Source of the DNA: GCA-2737725 sp965229355
GTDB lineage: Bacteria; Pseudomonadota; Alphaproteobacteria; Rhodospirillales; Rhodospirillaceae
Assembly: GCA_965229355.1 (NCBI GenBank)
Contig: OZ245869.1
Coordinates: forward strand, 1,302,001-1,366,000
Length of the DNA stretch: 64,000 bases
Reading direction: 5' to 3'
The notes under the pieces: model-generated
The model's input: the letters and a program-made list of their open reading frames with translations, nothing else
Databases searched by the model: none
What the model was told of the DNA's origin: nothing
Shown: positions 59,375 through 64,000 of the stretch, in pieces
Numbering within the stretch: position 1 is the first letter of the stretch
Layout: every line of letters begins with the position of its first letter
Made by a program: the position numbers and the translations under genes

Positions 59375-60123
59375 GACACGGATACGGCGTCGCCATCTTG
59401 AATGACGCCACCCTGCAGCACTTCAACATAAATGCCGCAATCCATGTGGCCATAAACGCCCTGAAGAAGTGCGGGGATTTCAACATCACGTGCAGCGGTA
59501 ATGGGATTTACCGATGTTGCGACACAGCGTTGAATGCGTTTGATAACCTTACATTCGGTCGCCCCAATTTTAAGCGTGCGGCCCACCCATTCAAACTCAG
59601 CCCACGGCGCATCACTCTCGATCATGATGTTGCCGCGAAAACGAATAGGATCGAGCGGGCTTTGCGCCTTATCACTCAGCTCGCGCAAAGAGGCGAGATT
59701 GATGATTGATAAGTATGGCGGCTCGACATCCGTCAGGGACTGCGCCCCGGCGTCAACCAGCTGAACGGGGCCTCGCGCATCTTGAAGAAGCGTATTCAGC
59801 ACCATGTCGGCCCCGCGGCGGCCTGCATCACTGAAAATATTACCGACAAATACATCAGAGCCATTCGCCATGATGTGCATGACGCCAGTGGCATCGTTCA
59901 GATGGGTGTGAACCTTCACCAGATCGGCGGTATGCGCGAGTTGTAAAAACTCGCGCTTTTTGTGCCAGGCCGGATGGGCCTGATCGAACGCGCTGTTAGC
60001 GTGTTTCACACCAAAGCGGCGGTCGCCCGTGATGGTTTTGTGCGGGCTCAGATCAACGCGGCTCAAGCGCTCGCCGCTAAAGCCTTTGATCGGGTAACGA
60101 TACAGCGCCTGAACCTGAGCCAC
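59371..60123 (-). CDS. MOSC-domain protein
   Basis: A 250-residue protein with an N-terminal MOSC beta-barrel (MAQVQALYRYPIKGFSGERL and the TGDRRFGV motif) and a MOSC domain. The conserved cysteine is in the IQRCVATSVNP stretch, in the position of the molybdenum ligand of mARC/YcbX-type enzymes. No ferredoxin domain is fused to it, unlike E. coli YcbX. The overlapping Rieske gene may supply the electron-transfer partner. A reductase for N-hydroxylated or S-oxidised compounds is possible. Confidence 0.87.
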   Translation of the reverse strand: MAQVQALYRYPIKGFSGERLSRVDLSPHKTITGDRRFGVKHANSAFDQAHPAWHKKREFLQLAHTADLVKVHTHLNDATGVMHIMANGSDVFVGNIFSDAGRRGADMVLNTLLQDARGPVQLVDAGAQSLTDVEPPYLSIINLASLRELSDKAQSPLDPIRFRGNIMIESDAPWAEFEWVGRTLKIGATECKVIKRIQRCVATSVNPITAARDVEIPALLQGVYGHMDCGIYVEVLQGGVIQDGDAVSVS

Positions 60124-60124
60124 T

Positions 60125-60409
60125 TTAATCCTTCGGGAAAACCTTGCGGGTCGGCTGAATCACAACCTTCTCGAACAAACCCGCGTGCGCATAAGGATCG
60201 CGCGAGGCAAATGCTTTGGCGGCATCCAAACTTTCGAAGTCGCACACAAACACCGAGCCAATCGGTGTTTGGCCATCGTCCGCCAGCATAGGGCCAATGA
60301 AAATCGCGTTGGGATTTTCTTGATCCATCCATTCCAAATGGCTGGGCCGCGTTTTCATGCGCAGGTCGACATGGTTGGGTTTGTCGAACGCGATAATCGT
60401 GCAGAGCAT
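60125..60409 (-). CDS. YciI-like (YCII) protein
   Basis: A 94-residue protein of the YCII ferredoxin-like fold family, with RPSHLEWM, GPMLADDGQTPIGSVFVCDFESLDAAKAFASRDPYAHAGLFEKVVIQPTRKV split over its length. The conserved histidine H24 and the aspartate of SRDPY match the family's proposed catalytic pair. It lies one base before the MOSC gene and 12 bases after the beta-propeller gene. The biochemical function is not established. Confidence 0.9.
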   Translation of the reverse strand: MLCTIIAFDKPNHVDLRMKTRPSHLEWMDQENPNAIFIGPMLADDGQTPIGSVFVCDFESLDAAKAFASRDPYAHAGLFEKVVIQPTRKVFPKD

Positions 60410-60421
60410 ATGTAAATCCTT

Positions 60422-61426
60422 TTAACCCGCAAATTGAGCGATGCCAGAAATGCACTTGGGTGCAATTTTGGTTTGCGCCGCAACAGCGCCATCATTCAGC
60501 GAAATTTTGGCCACGTCGCCGGTGAACCAGTTGCCGACGTAAGCAAACTGACCATCAAACGACGGTGTAATGACAGCCCACCCAAAACCCGGCAACGGGT
60601 AGCTGGCGATATCGGCACCTGTTTGTTCATCGATGATGGCAAGCTTGTTGCCGACCGGCAGAACCACTTTGCCGCCGACACGCGCGACATCCAAGAACAT
60701 CGCTGGCGGGCCACCTTGCGATGGCGGCAGTACTTTTAAATCTGGCAGTTGCTTGGCTGTCTCCAAATCATAGCGCATCAAGCGCGGGCCGGTTTCGGAG
60801 GTGTAAATCAGCGTTTTACCATCACTGCCCAAGACCGCGTGTGTGATCGCCATGCTGCCCGAAACGCCGCCGTGCACATCAGGCTCGTACGTGCGGATAA
60901 CTTTGCCTTTTGCGTCGATCTCATACAACAGGCCGGTGCCAACATCGCCGTTGGGAAGTGTTTTGTAGCGCGTCGTCAGTGTTTCGGGTTGCTGATGGCC
61001 TTTGAAGTATTCGGTCAACAGCACGTTGCCGTTTTTCAAGAACACCGCTTTGCCGATGGCGCGATTGAATTTGTCAGTTGGTTTCGTTTGTTTGCCGGTC
61101 TTATCGACCTCAAACATCAGCCACGCCAGATTATCAAACGCCCACATGGTGCCGTTCGGCGCGAAGCTTAAGCCACCCACCAGATGCGATGTGCCCTCAA
61201 CCCACAGCACGCCTTTTTCTTTCAGGTCCGCGTCGTACTGAATGATGCGACCTAAGCCTGCGTGATCATCTTTCGGATTGTTCAGCAGTGTGGCCCCGAC
61301 AAATACATCACCCTTTGCAAAGGGCTTGATGGTCGATGCTTGTTTTTCCTCTGCCATGCTGACACCGGGTAAAACGCTGAATGCTGCAGCCGTCCCTAAC
61401 ATTGTCCGGCGATCTAAATCCGTCAT
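60422..61426 (-). CDS. Tat-exported SMP-30/NHL-like beta-propeller protein
   Basis: A secreted protein of about 334 residues. The N-terminus MTDLDRRTMLGTAAAFSVLPGVSMA has a twin-arginine-like motif (DRRTML) and a hydrophobic stretch. The rest is a beta-propeller of the SMP-30/gluconolactonase kind (GGLSFAPNGTMWAFDN, GKAVFLKNGNVLLTEYFKGH, ITHAVLGSDGKTLIYTSETGPRLMRYDLETAK, DVARVGGKVVLPVGNKLAII, PSFDGQFAYVGNWFTGDVAKISL). The second ATG (61426) sits 6 bases after the GGGGG and is preferred. The ligand is unknown. Confidence 0.8.
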   Translation of the reverse strand: MTDLDRRTMLGTAAAFSVLPGVSMAEEKQASTIKPFAKGDVFVGATLLNNPKDDHAGLGRIIQYDADLKEKGVLWVEGTSHLVGGLSFAPNGTMWAFDNLAWLMFEVDKTGKQTKPTDKFNRAIGKAVFLKNGNVLLTEYFKGHQQPETLTTRYKTLPNGDVGTGLLYEIDAKGKVIRTYEPDVHGGVSGSMAITHAVLGSDGKTLIYTSETGPRLMRYDLETAKQLPDLKVLPPSQGGPPAMFLDVARVGGKVVLPVGNKLAIIDEQTGADIASYPLPGFGWAVITPSFDGQFAYVGNWFTGDVAKISLNDGAVAAQTKIAPKCISGIAQFAG

Positions 61427-61446
61427 GACCATCCCCCAATTAAGAG

Positions 61447-63060
61447 CTAGCGACGGCGTGTTGTACGCCGCCGTGCGCCACGGCGATTGGAGGGCACAGC
61501 CCCCGCTTTACGCCGGATCTTCACTTTTAATTTGGGTTTCTTGGCTTTGGCGATTTTCTTTTTGGGCTTTGTCTTCGCCGTGGTTTTTGCAGACGCTTTT
61601 GATGGGGCTTTTACGGGTGTTTTTGCCTTTTCCGGCGCACGGCCATAATTATCGGCCAGGCGCACAATATCGTCTTCACCCACATACGAGCCCGACTGCA
61701 CCTCAACCAGATGCAGATCTTCTGGCCACGGATTTGCTAAACGGTGCACACCGCCGACAGGAATAAACGTCGACTCGTTTTCATGCAGCGTGAAGTCTTC
61801 ACCATCGCACGTCACCAGTGCTTTGCCGCTGACCACAACCCAGTGTTCAGAACGATGCGCATGTTTTTGTAACGACAGCTGTGCGCCGGGGCGAACACAC
61901 AAGCGCTTCACACGGAACCGCGCGCCTTCGTCCATCGTCTGGTACCAGCCCCACGGGCGATAAACGCGCGCTTGTGCCGTGGCTTCGGTGCGCTTTTGCT
62001 TTTTCAATTGATCGACGAGCATTTTCACATCTTGATCGCGCGACTTATCGGCAACCAACACCGCATCAGGTGTGACGACAACCACGAGATTACTCACGCC
62101 CAAAACTGTGGTGAGCTGCTTGTCCGTGCGCACATACGTGTTGGAGCTATCAATCGCGAGGGCATCGCCCGTCAACGTATTGCCATCGGGCGTTTGCTCT
62201 AATTCCGCATGAAGGGCCGACCACGAGCCCACATCGGACCAACCCATATCCACTGGGACGACGGCCGCTTTGTCGGTGCGTTCCATCACACCATAATCGA
62301 TGGACTGGCTTGGCACTTGCGCAAACACATCAGCATCGAGACGGAAGAAATAAAGATCGTTCTTTCCCTTCTCCAGTGCTGCGGCTGATCCGCTGCTGAT
62401 GGCGGGTTCGTATTTCGCCAACTCTTCCAGATAGCGTTTAGCTGAGAATAAAAAGATGCCCGCATTCCACGAGTACACACCTTCGTTGAGATAACCAGCT
62501 GCCGTAGCCGCATCAGGTTTTTCAACAAAGCGTAGCAATGTGTGAACGCCATTCTCATCTAACGGCGCGCCGCGTTTCAAATATCCGTATGCTGTAGACG
62601 GTTGTGTCGGCGTGACACCGAACGTCACCAAGTGCCCCGCGCGTGCAGCGGGCAATGCAGCCGCTACAGCTTTGCGGAAGACATCAGCCTTTCGAATGAT
62701 ATGATCGGACGGCATGACGAGCATCAATGCGTCAGGTTCGTCTTTCAGCAGCAGGGCGGCCACAGCAATGGCAGGTGCTGTGTTGCGGCCCACGGGCTCA
62801 ATCACAATGCCGCGCGGGTCCAGATTAATGGCGCGCAATTGCTCGGCGACAATAAAACGATGCGCTTCGTTACAAACGATGATTGGCGCTTCGGCCTTCA
62901 GTTCAGGCCCGGCTAAACGCAGCGCAGTTTCTTGCAGAAGCGTTTTGCTGGTCACCAGCGGCTGTAATTGTTTTGGAAAATCTTCGCGCGAGAGCGGCCA
63001 CAGGCGAGACCCCGAGCCACCAGATAAAATGACAGGATAAAGCTTGCCGGAGATTGCCAC
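61447..63060 (-). CDS. manC: Bifunctional mannose-1-phosphate guanylyltransferase/mannose-6-phosphate isomerase
   Basis: Makes GDP-mannose for surface polysaccharide. The N-terminal nucleotidyltransferase (about 1-280) starts with ILSGGSGSRLWPLSREDFPKQ, followed by VMPSDHII and FVEKPDAATAA. The C-terminal type II PMI cupin (about 350-470) has RPWGWYQTM, KRLCVRPGAQLSLQKHAHRSEHWVVVSG and VGGVHRLANP. Unlike normal family members of about 470 residues, this one adds some 60 residues rich in Lys, Ala, Pro and Arg. The gene is single on the minus strand between gpsA and the beta-propeller gene. Confidence 0.92.
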   Translation of the reverse strand: MAISGKLYPVILSGGSGSRLWPLSREDFPKQLQPLVTSKTLLQETALRLAGPELKAEAPIIVCNEAHRFIVAEQLRAINLDPRGIVIEPVGRNTAPAIAVAALLLKDEPDALMLVMPSDHIIRKADVFRKAVAAALPAARAGHLVTFGVTPTQPSTAYGYLKRGAPLDENGVHTLLRFVEKPDAATAAGYLNEGVYSWNAGIFLFSAKRYLEELAKYEPAISSGSAAALEKGKNDLYFFRLDADVFAQVPSQSIDYGVMERTDKAAVVPVDMGWSDVGSWSALHAELEQTPDGNTLTGDALAIDSSNTYVRTDKQLTTVLGVSNLVVVVTPDAVLVADKSRDQDVKMLVDQLKKQKRTEATAQARVYRPWGWYQTMDEGARFRVKRLCVRPGAQLSLQKHAHRSEHWVVVSGKALVTCDGEDFTLHENESTFIPVGGVHRLANPWPEDLHLVEVQSGSYVGEDDIVRLADNYGRAPEKAKTPVKAPSKASAKTTAKTKPKKKIAKAKKPKLKVKIRRKAGAVPSNRRGARRRTTRRR

Positions 63061-63156
63061 GAAATGCTGACCCTAAATCAACGCATACAAATATGCGTTT
63101 TTGATACAGCATCGGCGGCATTGAAACCAGAGGTGGCGCTTAAGTATCCAGCGCTC

Positions 63157-64000
63157 TTATGTATCCAGCTCGTCGCGCAAGGGCCGCGTCAGAAGCGCGT
63201 GCAGCTCTTCATCAATGCTGGCGTTTTGATTGAGGATGCGATCCATGGCCGCCATAATCGGCATATCGACACCTTTTTGACCGGCCAGCTTCACCACGGC
63301 CTCAGCGGTGTACACGCCCTCGGTCACAGCACGGCGGGCACCCAATATTTGATCGAGGGTTTGGCCCTGACCCAACGCCATACCGAGCGAGTAATTGCGC
63401 GATTGCATCGAGGTTGCGGTCAGCACCAAGTCACCTAAGCCCGCCAAGCCCATCAATGTTTCGGGTTTGCCGCCGCATGCAACCGCCAGTCTGACAATTT
63501 CAGCGAGCCCGCGCGTGAGCAGCGCTGCACGGGCGTTAGCGCCTAACCCTTTGCCGTCCGCGATGCCACAGCCAATGGCCAGTACGTTTTTGGCGGCCCC
63601 GCCAACTTCAACGCCCACAGGGTCTGTCGACACATAGGGACGGAAGGTTTTGGTTTTCAGCGCTTCAGCAATTTCGCGGCCCAAGTCCGCATGGGTGGTG
63701 GCTAACGTCACAGCGGTCGGCAGTCCAAGCGCCACATCTTTTGCGAAAGTGGGCCCTGACAAAATCAACACCGGATGACCTGGCAATGTTTCTTCCACAA
63801 TGGCCGTCATCAGTGCGCATGTGCCGCGCTCAATCCCCTTGGCGCAAATCACGATGGGTGTTTTTTTCGGCAAATGCGGTTTAATCGCCCAACACGTAGC
63901 GCGCAAAAATTGCGCAGGCGGCACCAACAGCAACACATCGGCTTTTGAAGCCACGGCAGCGTCTGTTGTCGCAATGATCGATGGGTTCAGCACGATATCC
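63157..64000 (-). CDS. gpsA: Glycerol-3-phosphate dehydrogenase [NAD(P)+], C-terminal part (runs off window)
   Basis: Supplies sn-glycerol-3-phosphate for phospholipids. The gene is cut at its 5' end; the frame is open to the window edge and lacks the N-terminal Rossmann GxGxxG region. The visible part has the substrate-binding lysine in ICAKGIER, LSGPTFAKDVALGLPTAVT, GGAAKNVLAIGCGIADGKGLGANARAALLTRGLAEI and GLAGLGDLVLTATSMQSRNYSLG, all typical. The 3' end at 63157 leaves about 100 bases before the start of manC. Confidence 0.95.
   Translation of the reverse strand, partial: DIVLNPSIIATTDAAVASKADVLLLVPPAQFLRATCWAIKPHLPKKTPIVICAKGIERGTCALMTAIVEETLPGHPVLILSGPTFAKDVALGLPTAVTLATTHADLGREIAEALKTKTFRPYVSTDPVGVEVGGAAKNVLAIGCGIADGKGLGANARAALLTRGLAEIVRLAVACGGKPETLMGLAGLGDLVLTATSMQSRNYSLGMALGQGQTLDQILGARRAVTEGVYTAEAVVKLAGQKGVDMPIMAAMDRILNQNASIDEELHALLTRPLRDELDT

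Overview
This window is a stretch of alphaproteobacterial chromosome, probably from a free-living aerobe. By eye the base composition is moderately GC-rich. The evidence is gene order: acnA beside a complete ccmABCDEFGHI cytochrome c maturation cluster, a rpsT-dnaA-dnaN-recF-gyrB block, mutM/ubiE/ubiB/coaBC/dut, yggT-DUF167-folD, and rsmB with htpX and DUF1674. I cannot assign an order or genus from the sequence alone. Almost everything is housekeeping. There is no prophage, insertion sequence, plasmid backbone or CRISPR array.

Layout. 1-9419: 5' part of aconitase (minus), then the System I cytochrome c biogenesis operon and a Sco-type copper chaperone, which together serve assembly of respiratory c-type cytochromes and cytochrome oxidase. 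9441-15664: a Fe-S-type cysteine protein, a YgjP-like metalloprotease, a cell wall hydrolase, a drug-efflux MFS protein, a class A PBP and a lysine-rich small protein. A 270-base stretch full of nested inverted repeats (11413-11680) looks like an unannotated structured RNA. 15876-23557: gyrB, recF, dnaN, dnaA and rpsT, all minus strand, with clear terminators after gyrB, dnaA and rpsT. 23722-31956: a crotonase, mutM, then ubiE-ubiB-coaBC-dut-moeB on the plus strand, and a NAD(P)-binding protein and an OmpA-like lipoprotein on the minus strand. 32317-40657: rlmN, LemA plus DUF2207, argG, a crotonase, two small secreted paralogues, and folD-DUF167-yggT. 40812-44632: two secreted beta-propeller proteins in tandem, tRNA-Ala(CGC), and bacterioferritin with its ferredoxin. 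44871-50882: a POT peptide transporter, then an accessory-looking patch: three 23-bp tandem repeats, a secreted subtilase with a duplicated C-terminal domain, two paralogous secreted SnoaL-like proteins and a GNAT acetyltransferase. 50990-57003: rsmB, a Tat-exported Rossmann protein, an alpha/beta hydrolase with a histidine at the nucleophile position, htpX, SDH assembly factor 4 and a TPR-like protein. 57035-64000: acsA, an overlapping Rieske/MOSC pair, YciI-like, a Tat-exported beta-propeller, a bifunctional mannose-1-phosphate guanylyltransferase with a histone-like tail, and the 3' part of gpsA.

The best leads for something undescribed are these: the structured RNA candidate at 11413-11680; an identically spaced hairpin-plus-repeat motif in two intergenic sites 35 kb apart; the secreted subtilase/SnoaL patch with its upstream tandem repeats; the MOSC-Rieske pair; and single-protein anomalies (MutM zinc finger, the GxHxG hydrolase, a Tat-exported Rossmann protein). 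Start codons were moved inward from the longest open frame where homology, overlap or ribosome-binding sites favoured it. All function calls are from reading the sequence; no database search was run.
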